From assembly GCF_035046485.1 (NCBI RefSeq), contig NC_085138.1:91867266-91931265 (forward strand): a stretch of DNA of 64,000 bases, given 5' to 3'. The notes beneath the pieces were generated by a model. It was not told the origin of the DNA, made no database searches, and saw only the letters and a list, made by a program, of their open reading frames with translations. Shown here one piece after another: positions 43,764-53,439 of the stretch; position 1 is the stretch's first letter; every line of letters starts with the position of its first letter. The DNA is from Aedes albopictus (lineage: Eukaryota; Arthropoda; Insecta; Diptera; Culicidae). The position numbers and the translations under genes were made by a program.

Positions 43764-43954
43764 GCAATGAGGTACAGATACAGGTGGCGCAGATAAACAT
43801 TGCAAACCACTAGTCTCTTTTGTTCTACCGCTGATCAAATGCAACTCAATTAGTGACGTCACTAATTGGGTTGCATTTGATCAGCGGTAGAATAAAAGAG
43901 ACAACTAGTGGTTTGCAATGTTTATCTGCGCCACCTGTATCTGTACCTCATTGC
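43764..43954. mobile_element. 191-bp near-perfect palindrome with 7-bp TSD
   Basis: Arms of about 95 bp meet at a GTGACGTCAC centre (about 43852-43861). The ends are GCAATGAGGTACAGATACAG and its complement. ATTAGAC is duplicated at 43757-43763 and 43955-43961. Only a few mismatches separate the arms. Confidence 0.9.
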
Positions 43955-44074
43955 ATTAGACGGGCCAATTTTTTTAGTCATTGTAGTCCGACATTTATCC
44001 AAGGTTGCCATGACTAACGTTGTGTTGGCCGTTTGTCGGGCTTGTTTGGTCAAATAAATATTTGTCATGCCTAA

Positions 44075-44236
44075 GGGGCTGTCCATAAACCACGTGGTCA
44101 TGAGGGGGGTGGGTTTCGGCCAATGACCATTTTGTATGGAAGAAAAAAAAATGGTATGGACTAATGACCACGCGGGGGGGTGGGGGATGGTTGAGAAGTC
44201 CCAAAAAAAATGACCACGTGGTTTATGGACAGCCCC
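44075..44236. mobile_element. PIF/Harbinger-like MITE, 3-bp TAA duplication
   Basis: GGGGCTGTCCATAAACCACG and its inverted partner bound 162 bp; TAA lies on both sides (44072-44074, 44237-44239). The interior is G-rich. It ends 177 bp before the EF-hand gene start and could lie within its promoter region. A relative with similar ends stands at 61975-62139. Confidence 0.85.
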
Positions 44237-44413
44237 TAATGGGACAGCTTAAAGCTGCTGCAGAGTGGATTTTTCTGTAAAAAAAATCCGCAATATTGGT
44301 ATCAAAGTAATCGTTTGCAAAACCAACCCTCACCTATCACCCACCACTATTAAATCAGGTGTAGAAGAAGTAGAACGAGTAGAACAGACAAAAGACCCAA
44401 AAAAAACCTTATC

Positions 44414-45094
44414 ATGTCCCTAGATCTCACCCTGGAATCGAATGAGGAGATTCGCTTCCTCAACAAAATCAGCGGTTTCGTAAGGCAATTGTACAAGCAA
44501 ACACACTTCACGGCCCGTGAGCTTGAAATCGTCCTCCTGCTGTACTACAAGCTTCTCAAGGACGAGCACAACGGAACGGTTCGAAGTGGTGGACATCCAG
44601 CGTCCAGTTGTATCAGCCGGCAGCAGTTCACGACGGTGTTCGACACGGCGTTCGGCATGGCCGACAACGTCATGCTGGGGAGGATCTTTTCCGCGTTGGA
44701 CACGGGCGCCACGTCCTACGTTACGATGGAAACCTGGGTTCAGATGATGTCGCTCTTTCTGCGCGGGACATTCGAGGAGAAGGTCAAGTACTGCTTCCGG
44801 GTGTACGACATCCAGGGAGACGGGATGATCCGGCGGGATCACATGATGCTGCTGCTGAGGAGTGCCTTCGTCAAAGCCCAGGACGAGGAAGTGGAGGAAG
44901 CGGTCAAGGATCTGGTGGACATCATTCTGCACCGGATGGATGTCGATCGGGACGGATCGATATCGTTTGAGGACTACAGTGAAACGGTCCGAAGGGCGCC
45001 GGAAATGCTGGAGTGCTTCGGGAAGGCTTTGCCCGATCGCGGGCATGTCTATGCTTTTTCGAGGACTTTTCTGGAAAGGGTGCGCAAATTTTGA
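44414..45094 (+). CDS. Calaxin/EFCAB1-like EF-hand protein
   Basis: A 226-residue protein in one exon. Calaxin-type proteins are Ca2+ sensors of ciliary and flagellar outer dynein arms; in insects a sperm-flagellum role is likely, by inference. A helical N-terminus (ELEIVLLLYYKLLKD, 36-50) is followed by three EF-hand positions. The first (about 79-117) has a degenerate loop near D96. The second loop, DIQGDGMIRRDH (132-143), lacks the usual acidic residue at position 12. The third, DVDRDGSISFED (176-187), is canonical. The C-terminus has CFGKALPD. Length is close to vertebrate calaxin (about 210). The start has a purine-poor but acceptable context (ATCATGTCC) and no upstream in-frame ATG is needed. 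GC content is well above the surrounding repeats, which supports real coding constraint. Alternatives are other calcineurin B/NCS-type EF-hand proteins. A retrogene origin is possible because no intron is seen. Confidence 0.87.
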   Translation: MSLDLTLESNEEIRFLNKISGFVRQLYKQTHFTARELEIVLLLYYKLLKDEHNGTVRSGGHPASSCISRQQFTTVFDTAFGMADNVMLGRIFSALDTGATSYVTMETWVQMMSLFLRGTFEEKVKYCFRVYDIQGDGMIRRDHMMLLLRSAFVKAQDEEVEEAVKDLVDIILHRMDVDRDGSISFEDYSETVRRAPEMLECFGKALPDRGHVYAFSRTFLERVRKF

Positions 45095-45097
45095 GTA

Positions 45098-45103
45098 AAT
45101 AAA
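45098..45103 (+). terminator. Polyadenylation signal AATAAA
   Basis: AATAAA starts four bases after the EF-hand stop codon, which implies a very short 3' UTR. Confidence 0.6.
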
Positions 45104-45196
45104 ATTTCGTTGTAGGTACGTTTATAATATCTGGTAAACTGTTACGCATTCTGGATGGAATGGACATTGGATGCTTGGACATTTGTGTTACGTACA

Positions 45197-45275
45197 AAAG
45201 GCTGAATTACGAAAAGCTGAAATAACAAAAGGCTGAAATTACAGAAGGCTGTATGCATCAAAAGGTTGAAATAGT
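45197..45275 (+). repeat. AAAAGGCTGAA array, left
   Basis: Five units of (A)AAAGGCTGAA(AT)TAC type, such as ACAAAAGGCTGAATTACG. Inverted counterparts occur at 52320 and 52770. Confidence 0.8.
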
Positions 45276-45489
45276 TATTCGACTAGTTATCAAACGCACC
45301 AGCCTAAGGGCTAACCTCAACACTAACAACTCAGACAAACTGATCACTCCTATTGGGAATAATTACATACATCTATTGATTTTACGATCTATTCGAAGAT
45401 TTGTTTGTTGGTCGATTGCCCAGCCGTGGCACTCGCATTGGTTTTGCTTTTTTGCTTGAGCTTGACGATTGACCGTCCTACCGTCAATA

Positions 45490-45745
45490 GTTCGTTGGCA
45501 AACTAAGCCATTTTGGGGGAACATGTTTCAGTAACTGTGTTCTGAATCGGAAAGTTTTACGACTGGCCATAATGCTATGGATTATTGAACGCTTACATTA
45601 ATAAGACAGTATTTTTCAAAAGAAAAGCATGTATTTTAAAGAAGGGAAAATCTCTGATGATATTGTTTAAGTAGCCGTAATGACAACAATCTCCAAATCA
45701 CCATGACTCGGAAGAATAGCTCGTGTTTAAAGAAGGATAAATTAA
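45490..45745 (+). repeat. Internal module shared with 52463-52660
   Basis: CATTTTGGGGGAACATG, CTGAATCGGAAAGTTTTA and an AAAGAAGG...ATCTC tail recur in direct orientation at 52463-52600. The AAGAACAG/AAAGAAGG text is also found in the interior of the 7078-9817 element. Confidence 0.7.
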
Positions 45746-45977
45746 CGATATGAATAGGCTCAGTGTACCAGTTATGGCTATAGTACCTCAAATTCGCCAT
45801 AGTTGATTTTCAACCTTTGAAGATGCAAATCAACAAAACAAAAATCGTGAATAACAGATCACGTTCACAAATGATGTTTGCAATCATTCAAACTTTGCAA
45901 TTTGCTCAAATTATGATAGAAATAAATCATTTTCCATAACTTTTCGGCTTCCTTGCACCCTATTTCGCCATAGTGTA

Positions 45978-46571
45978 CACCAAAACCTCCATTTAGGTAA
46001 TGGGTCGGGACTGCCTAAATAGAATTTTTACCTTAATGGATTCATTACCTAAATGGATTCAGTTCATTACCTAAATGGAGTACAAGGTTGCAAAGAAGTT
46101 TAACTAGGGAGAGTAACCCGAATAGGAGATTTAAAGATGATCATGCGGAGTTTCAGAGAACTTTCAAGGGAGTTTCTGTAGGGGAGGGGCTTCAGGGGCG
46201 TTTTCGGGGGTTTTGAAGGGTCTCAGGTGAGAATTGTCATGCAAATGACTAGCTGGGCGCGGAACACAAAAAACCCTGAAAAATTCCGCCAGACTGAAAA
46301 ATTGTTGAATGTCGGGTCAATGTCGGGTAAATTTTTATCGTATGTTGGGCCACTGTTGGACCAACATCGAACAACTGTTGGGTCTATGTTGGGTTTGAAG
46401 GCCAAAATAAAAACAGGTGAATGATAGGTTAATGTCGGGTATGACGTCATCAATCATAAGTACTCCAACTGTTCTGAACACAACCAAATTCTATTTAGGT
46501 AACGTTACCTAAAAGGAGGGACCTAAATAGATTTTACCTAAATGGATCCTACCTAAATGGAGGTTTGAGTG
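45978..46571. mobile_element. TA-flanked element with CATTTAGGTAA subterminal repeats
   Basis: The ends CACCAAAACCTCCATTTAGG and inverted CACTCAAACCTCCATTTAGG agree at 18 of 20 bases. TA is on both sides (45976-45977, 46572-46573). Several CATTTAGGTAA copies lie at each end. The presumed empty site GTGTACCAGTTATGG is present uninterrupted at 45763-45777. No ORF. Confidence 0.87.
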
Positions 46572-46829
46572 TACCAGTTATGGCAAATCCCATAAGGAAT
46601 GCATGTAAATAGTGCGAAGTGGAACCAAAATTAACAAATGTGTCCATAATTGGTACAGGGTTCCTATCATTGGCACACGCCGTAATAATTAATAAAAATA
46701 GGGGGCTATTTTATAACTCGAGTCGATTAAATCGGGTCGCCTGCTATCACTGTCGAGTCGAGCAGAAAAGCTATCACAGAAACCGATTAGCTCGACAGTC
46801 GACAGCAGAAAAGTGGTCGATTCGCGAAT

Positions 46830-47580
46830 TTGTTCAGCAGGGAGATGCGTGTCTGGTAGTGGTCATGTGGAACCGGCCAACCCAATCTGGTCCTGTTGCT
46901 GGTATCGGAATTACCCCCGCGGGGACCTGGATCGTGGACATTTCAGTCAGGGCACCAAAACCAGGCATGCAAAGGCTCTATCTACATGATTTTTTTTATA
47001 TTCATCTTCTTGGACACCATTAAACATCAAATGGCCTCCCAGGCCAACCATTGGTCAACCCGTGGCCACCGGAATGTGCTCTGCTGGAGCCTATTTCGAG
47101 AACGTTTTGGCCATAGCGCCAAAACTAGAAATGCGACGGCTCTTTCTTCTGATTTTTCATATCCATCGTTTTAGTAACCATGAAAAGGTCTAATGGCCTT
47201 CCATACCAACCCGTGGCCACTGCAATATACCCTGGAGGAACCTGTTCCGAGGACGTTTGGACCATGGTGCCAAAATTAGGAATGCGACGGCTCTATCTTC
47301 ATGATTTTTCATATCCATTATCTTGGTTACCGTAAAAAGGTCCAATATCCTTCCTGGCCAATCTAAATGCGTCCTGAAGGTGCCTTCTTCGTGAACGCCA
47401 AAACTAGACATGCGACGGTCTATCTTCTTGATTCTTCATATCCATTATCTTTTTTTTCTCAATGGCCACCCACTGGTCAACCCGTGGCCACCGGAATGTG
47501 ATACAAATGTGTTCTTCGAGGACGTTTTGACTATGGTGCCAAAACAAGGTATGCGATGGCCATGGCGAAGGCTCTGATCC
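46830..47580 (+). repeat. ~150-bp tandem repeat, left inverted arm
   Basis: GCCAAAACTAG(G/A)CATGCGA anchors near 46959, 47121, 47269, 47397 and 47537. Units also contain CAACCCGTGGCCAC and TTTTTCATATCCAT. The arm is the reverse complement of 50285-50785, including the outermost block CCAACCCAATCTGGTCCTGT. Confidence 0.85.
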
Positions 47581-49570
47581 TGTAGGAATTCCCCTGGATA
47601 GTATTCTAAGAGTTTCTCGGGAAATACCTCCAGGAATTCCTCCGGAAATTCCACTACGAATTCCTCCGGAAATTCCTCTAGATATTCCTTTACGAATTCC
47701 TCCGGGCATTCCTCTAGGAATCACTCCAGCTATTCCTCCAGAAATACCTGCAGAAATTTTCCAAGGAACTCCTCCAGAAATTCCACCGGAAATTCCTTCA
47801 GGAATTCATCCGGAAATTCCTCCAGAAATTCTTCCAGGAACTCTTCCGGAAATTCCTCCAGGAATTCCACCGGAAATTCTTCCAGGAAATCCTCCGAAAA
47901 TTTCTCCAATTCCTCCGGAAATTCCTCCAGGAATTCCTCCGGAAATTCCTCCAGGAATTCCTCCGGAAATTCCTCCAGGAATTCCTCCGGAAATTCCTCC
48001 AGGAATTCCTCCGGAAATTCCTCCAGGAATTCCTCCGGAAATTCCTCCAGGAATTCCTCCGGAAATTCCTCCAGGAATTCCTCCGGAAATTCCTCCAGGA
48101 ATTCCTCCGGAAATTCCTCCAGGAATTCCTCCGGAAATTCCTCCAGGAATTCCTCCGGAAATTCCTCCAGGAATTCCTCCGGAAATTCCTCCAGGAATTC
48201 CTCCGGAAATTCCTCCAGGAATTCCTCCGGAAATTCCTCCAGGAATTCCTCCGGAAATTCCTCCAGGAATTCCTCCGGAAATTCCTCCAGGAATTCCTCC
48301 GGAAATTCCTCCAGGAATTCCTCCGGAAATTCCTCCAGGAATTCCTCCGGAAATTCCTCCAGGAATTCCTCCGGAAATTCCTCCAGGAATTCCTCCGGAA
48401 ATTCCTCCAGGAATTCCTCCGGAAATTCCTCCAGGAATTCCTCCGGAAATTCCTCCAGGAATTCCTCCGGAAATTCCTCCAGGAATTCCTCCGGAAATTC
48501 CTCCAGGAATTCCTCCGGAAATTCCTCCAGGAATTCCTCCGGAAATTCCTCCAGGAATTCCTCCGGAAATTCCTCCAGGAATTCCTCCGGAAATTCCTCC
48601 AGGAATTCCTCCGGAAATTCCTCCAGGAATTCCTCCGGAAATTCCTCCAGGAATTCCTCCGGAAATTCCTCCAGGAATTCCTCCGGAAATTCCTCCAGGA
48701 ATTCCTCCGGAAATTCCTCCAGGAATTCCTCCGGAAATTCCTCCAGGAATTCCTCCGGAAATTCCTCCAGGAATTCCTCCGGAAATTCCTCCAGGAATTC
48801 CTCCGGAAATTCCTCCAGGAATTCCTCCGGAAATTCCTCCAGGAATTCCTCCGGAAATTCCTCCAGGAATTCCTCCGGAAATTCCTCCAGGAATTCCTCC
48901 GGAAATTCCTCCAGGAATTCCTCCGGAAATTCCTCCAGGAATTCCTCCGGAAATTCCTCCAGGAATTCCTCCGGAAATTCCTCCAGGAATTCCTCCGGAA
49001 ATTCCTCCAGGAATTCCTCCGGAAATTCCTCCAGGAATTCCTCCGGAAATTCCTCCAGGAATTCCTCCGGAAATTCCTCCAGGAATTCCTCCGGAAATTC
49101 CTCCAGGAATTCCTCCGGAAATTCCTCCAGGAATTCCTCCGGAAATTCCTCCAGGAATTCCTCCGGAAATTCCTCCAGGAATTCCTCCGGAAATTCCTCC
49201 AGGAATTCCTCCGGAAATTCCTCCAGGAATTCCTCCGGAAATTCCTCCAGGAATTCCTCCGGAAATTCCTCCAGGAATTCCTCCGGAAATTCCTCCAGGA
49301 ATTCCTCCGGAAATTCCTCCAGGAATTCCTCCGGAAATTCCTCCAGGAATTCCTCCGGAAATTCCTCCAGGAATTCCTCCGGAAATTCCTCCAGGAATTC
49401 CTCCGGAAATTCCTCCGGAAATTCCTCCAGGAATTCCTCCGGAAATTCCTCCGGAAATTCCTCCAGGAATTCCTCCGGAAATTCCTCCAGGAATTCCTCC
49501 GGAAGTTCCTCCAGGAATTCCTCCGGAAGTTCCTCCAGGAATTCCTCCAGGAATTCCTCCAAAAGTTCCT
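47581..49570 (-). repeat. GGAATTCCTCC minisatellite, left polarity
   Basis: The edges (47581-47935 and 49381-49570) are degenerate 12-bp units. The middle is the perfect 24-bp array below. On the minus strand the whole stretch is open for 610 codons (47730-49562) of EEFLEEFP repeats. That follows from a 24-bp period without stops and is not evidence for a gene. Confidence 0.95.
47941..49380 (-). repeat. 60 identical copies of a 24-bp repeat
   Basis: The unit is GGAAATTCCTCC followed by AGGAATTCCTCC. All 1440 bases obey the pattern without a single change. The first departures are at about 49413, where a half unit is duplicated. Each unit has one EcoRI site and one TCCGGA palindrome. Confidence 0.97.
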
Positions 49571-49589
49571 AGAGGAATTCTTAGAGGAT

Positions 49590-50260
49590 TTCTTAAAGAA
49601 ATTTCCAGAGGAATTTCCAGAGGAATTCCTTGAGAATTTTCCGGAGGAATTATGAAGGAATTCCTAGAGGAATTATGAAGGAATTCCTAGAGGAATTTAT
49701 GAAGGAATTCTGGAGAAATCCCCAGAGGAAAATGTGGAGAAATTCCTTGAGGAATTCTGGACGAGTTCCTAGAAAAATTTGTGGACATATTACTAGAGGA
49801 ATTTACGGAGCAATTCCTAGCAAAATTTCCGGAGGAATTGAAAGAGGAATTTTTGGATGAATTCCTGGAGGAATTTCCGGAGAAATTTGTGGAGCAACTC
49901 CTAGAGGAATTTAAGGAGGAATTCCTAGAAGAATTTATACAGGAATTCCTGGAGGTGTTTCTAGAGGAACTCCTAGAGGAATTCTGGAAGGAATTCCTGC
50001 AGCACTTCCTAGAGTAACTCCTAGATAAATTCCTACAGAAACTTCCAGAGGAATTTCCAGAGGAATTCCTAGACGATTTTCTGGAGTAATTCCTAGAAGT
50101 GTTTATACAGGAATTCCTAGAGGAATTTTCTGAGCAATACCTAAAGGAATTTCTGGAGAAATTTCTAGAGGAATTTCAGGAGAAATTCCTAGAGAAATTT
50201 CTGGAGGAATTCTGGAGGAATCCCAAGAGGAATTCGTGGAGGAAATCCTTGAGTGTAGTC
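49590..50260 (+). repeat. GGAATTCCTAGAGGAATT minisatellite, right polarity
   Basis: Degenerate repeats in the opposite orientation to 47581-49570, making this the shorter right half of one large inverted structure. Open frames on the plus strand here mirror the left ones. Confidence 0.9.
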
Positions 50261-50284
50261 GGTTCGTTCCGACGCAATTCCTGG

Positions 50285-50785
50285 TTTCAGTTTCTTAGAT
50301 GCCTGCAAGCGAAGAATCAGGTTTTGATCACCAAAACACAGGATAAACATAAAAAAAATGGAAGATATGGCGCTATGGCCAAAGCGTCCTCGAAGCAGGC
50401 TCCTCCAGAGGATATTCCGGTGGCCACGGGTTGGCCTGGGAGGTCATTAATCCTTTTTATAAATAATAAGATTGTGTATATGAAAAATGGTAAATATAGG
50501 GCCTTCGCATGCCTAGTTTTGGCGCTATGGCCAAAATTTCTTCGAAGTTAGCTCCTTCAGGAAACATTCCAGTGGGCACGGGTTCGCCAGGGCGGCCGTT
50601 GGTCCTTTTTACGTTCACTACGATGATGGATATGCAAAATCATCAAGAAAGAGCCGCCGCATGCCTAGCTTTGGGGTTCTGACCGAGGCGACCTTGCCAA
50701 GGCTTCCGCGGGAGCCATTCCGACATCCGCGACAGGACCAGATCGGGTTGATCGGTTCTACATGTCCACTACCAACCAAGCTACC
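50285..50785 (-). repeat. ~150-bp tandem repeat, right inverted arm
   Basis: Reverse-complement match to the left arm: CATGCCTAGTTTTGGCGCTA at 50508, CATGCCTAGCTTTGG at 50661, and ACAGGACCAGATCGGGTTGA near 50732. Confidence 0.85.
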
Positions 50786-50825
50786 AAACACTCATAATCA
50801 GCTGGACATTTTTGCCTAATACACC

Positions 50826-51163
50826 AATTGGGTTCTTTAGGGGTATTCGGATTATTTCATAATCGGATTCTCCGCCCAAAAATTAGTCGAAATCCAAAAT
50901 TTCATAATTTTTGGAGTCCGGGAACTATTTTTAAAATGCATTTAAAGTTTGTATGGGGAAATTTTTTTGTTTGGGTCGAACTGTCACTTTATCGATTGAA
51001 CTGTCATTCTATCCACGAAAATTAAAACTGTTTTGTTAATTTAACCATCAAAACAAAGGTATTGGAATCCAATAAAATCACATTATACTCAGAAAAATGA
51101 GCTCTTTCGATTAGGCTATAGAAAAAAGCAATGTTTTATTCACTAAACAACCCAATTAGCTAT
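50826..51163. mobile_element. MITE with CAATTGGGTTNTTTAG ends
   Basis: CAATTGGGTTCTTTAGGGG at the left is partly matched by inverted CTAATTGGGTTGTTTAGTG at the right. The ~338-bp interior has no ORF. The exact boundary and target duplication are unclear. Confidence 0.6.
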
Positions 51164-52319
51164 CTTGTACTGCAACCATAATTGAAAGCGTATGCCGTGT
51201 ACGGAATACCCGACGCGATCGCTCGTGCATCTCTTTTTGGCGCGACTGATGGAGGTTTTAAAACAAGGGGGAGTCGCTTAGCACATCTTTACTTGTGCCA
51301 ATTATTTTCAGTGTGCCAACGGGTATTGAATTGTGCCTCAGTGTGCCCCGAAGTGCCACTGCTTGATGATTCAGATTTTGCTTGGCAACTACCAAGACAA
51401 CCAACTGTTTGTTTTTATTTTGCAGGTCAAATGCACATGGTTGCCTAGTTTTTTCACCCAAACTCAAGTGTCAAAATTGTGCCTCAGAGTGCCTCGGTGT
51501 GCCACACAGCGTATAAGACGGTGTGCTTGGCACCTCTTGGCACAATGTTCCAAGCGACTAGCCCCTTGGTTTAAAACGGATTCCAATAAATATTCTAGAG
51601 TAGTTTTACTAATATAATGCAAAAATACTTCCGCGTACAAAGCCATGTTGTTGGTGGAAATTCAAAATTTCACATCAGCTGTCTGATAACTGTGCGCAGC
51701 AGGCACTGATTGCTGTGCGATGACAAGTGACCGACCGTTTTCATCGAGTCGTCATAATGTATCGAGCACTCGTTGTGCCAGACTATTTACTCGACATCTA
51801 ACGACAAATTCGTTTCGTGTAATTCGACAACTATCAAGTCACATGAAATTCCGATCGACTCGAGTTATAAAATAGCCCCCATGTTTTGGCTCCGTTTCTA
51901 TATTTTTCCTGTAAAGTATAAAAACTAATCAATCATTTGACATACCGATGACATTCGTCGGTCTTCTTCTTCTTTTAATAGAAATAGTTTTTCTTAGGTA
52001 GTGCGATAACTGGTACAGGCACCCTATTACCAGTTCATTCTTGTGTTCGTTGGTATGCACCATTAGCCTTTTCACTAAAAGCTCAGTTTCGAAACTAGGG
52101 CCCATGCTGAGAGTTACGGCGTACGATTCGTGTTCGGACCAAGAACTTTTTGTTATGAAAATTTTCTTGGCTCCCTTTGGCATTGAGTATCTTCGTACCT
52201 GTTACACGATATGCTAAAGCTGAGAAGCAGGCTCGATCTATGTTCAAGCGTTTCTCCAAGAAAAGGAAGTAGTACTATAACTATACTATATACTATAACA
52301 ATACATGCATTTTCGTATT

Positions 52320-52435
52320 TACAGCCTTTTAAACTGTCAGCCTCTTGTAATTTCAGCCTTATGTTACACTTTCTTGATTTTAGCCTTTCGTATTCAGCCT
52401 TTTGTGCATTCAGCCTTATGTTACAATCCCCGTTT
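52320..52435 (-). repeat. AAAAGGCTGAA array, right 1
   Basis: TTCAGCCTTATGTTAC, TTTCGTATTCAGCCTTTTGT and related units; inverted relative to 45197-45275. Confidence 0.8.
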
Positions 52436-52769
52436 GATGCACATTACAGACCCCCAGTTCATGGTTGATTAAACTAAGTCATTTTGGGGGAACATGCTTT
52501 CGTTACTATGTTCTGAATCGGAAAGTTTTAAGACTTGTCATATAACGCTTACTTCTTTACTGACAGTACTTCTCAAAATCGCAAATCTCTGCGGCTAAAT
52601 TTGTATCTGTGATGACATAATCTCAAAACAACATGCCTCGAAAGAACAGATCGTGGCATTGAGTGTGCCTATTACATGATGTTCAAAAGCTGAGAAGCAG
52701 GCTTTATCTCAGTTGAGGCGTAACGCCGAGAAAAGGAAGAAGTGCTATAATTTATTTATGTATTTTCGT

Positions 52770-52885
52770 ATTTTCAGCCTTTTGTAAATTCAGCCTTATG
52801 TTACAGTTTCTTAAATTTTAGCCTTTCGTATTCAGCCTTTTGTGCATTCAGCCGTTTGAGGTTCAGCCAAGGATTCAGCCTTATG
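52770..52885 (-). repeat. AAAAGGCTGAA array, right 2
   Basis: Near-duplicate of 52320-52435 in the same orientation, 450 bp downstream, preceded by the same TATTTTCGTATTTTCAGCC text. Confidence 0.8.
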
Positions 52886-52889
52886 TTAC

Positions 52890-53225
52890 CATCCCTATTT
52901 ATTGGCAATTTTCGAATTATTTATGGAAATTTTTAAATTTATTATGGGGCGTTTCATTGGCTGCCTCTACTAGTAGGTTTTATTTCGGCTGCAATAAAAA
53001 TTAAATAAAACAGAACAGTTTTCTCAGGAATAAGGTAGTTTGCATTGTAGAAACAAAGAAACATCGAATTAGTATGTATAACTGCAGTACCTAATACTCA
53101 ATAGTAATAATTCTGAAACAATAATATAATAGTGCAATTTCAGAATAAATTCCCAAGTAACAATTTTGATGTTTTCGAAGTTTTTTTTTGCGATTTAAAA
53201 ACCCTCAAAACCCTTTTATATGCCT
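52890..53225. other. No recognised feature
   Basis: AT-rich sequence without recognisable structure. Confidence 0.4.
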
Positions 53226-53438
53226 TCAATGGCCCACGTTCTGGCTAGTTGGCCCAGTCTTATCGCGCCTCTGCATATTACTCATCACGATGAAAGCTGT
53301 TCCCAGCTCGCTTGTGTTGCCGCAGTTCTGGTCGATGGTACCTCTAAACGTTCGCACCATGCATTCTGTCCAACACACCTCCTGGATAATTACTGTATGA
53401 GCCCCGAGAAAATTTTGTTCATGTTCGTGAAATAACAT
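53226..53438 (-). pseudogene. RTE-like endonuclease fragment
   Basis: On the minus strand, QEVCWTECMVRTFRG and CGNTSELGTAFIVM match the endonuclease of the element at 157-1415 (QEVCWTGSMVRTFRG, CGNTRELGTAFIVM). The catalytic Glu region is kept; the rest of the element is absent here. Confidence 0.85.
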
Positions 53439-53439
53439 G

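Larger units (their letters stand above)
46701..51880. mobile_element. 5.2 kb TIR element enclosing the giant inverted minisatellite
   Basis: A perfect 27-bp inverted repeat begins GGGGGCTATTTTATAACTCG (46701-46727) and ends at 51880. Inside it lie inverted arms made of ~150-bp repeats (46830-47580 and 50285-50785) and a minisatellite core that changes polarity near 49.57 kb. A smaller MITE (50826-51163) and GTGCCTCAG-rich sequence fill the right side. No target duplication is evident and no transposase was recognised. Confidence 0.75.
45186..52440. mobile_element. Outer element with AAAAGGCTGAA terminal arrays (boundaries approximate)
   Basis: Left array (45197-45275) and inverted right array (52320-52435) carry the same AAAAGGCTGAA-type units. 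The start near TGTTACG and inverted TTGTAACA suggests the outer limit. No target duplication could be fixed. A second right-type array at 52770-52885, and a direct repeat of CATTTTGGGGGAACATG text at 45511 and 52482, show that at least two overlapping copies are involved. Confidence 0.5.

Noticed and set aside
44261..44290. GGATTTTT...AAAAATCC hairpin upstream of the EF-hand gene
   Set aside because: Short A/T-run hairpins are frequent in this sequence, and nothing marks this one as regulatory.
44420..45046. Long open frame antisense to the EF-hand gene
   Set aside because: It mirrors GC-rich coding sequence on the opposite strand and shows no domain; the plus-strand protein has EF-hand motifs.
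47730..49562. 610-codon open frame of EEFLEEFP repeats on the minus strand
   Set aside because: A 24-bp repeat without a stop stays open automatically. Degenerate edges, lack of a conserved start and the same effect in neighbouring arrays argue against a gene.
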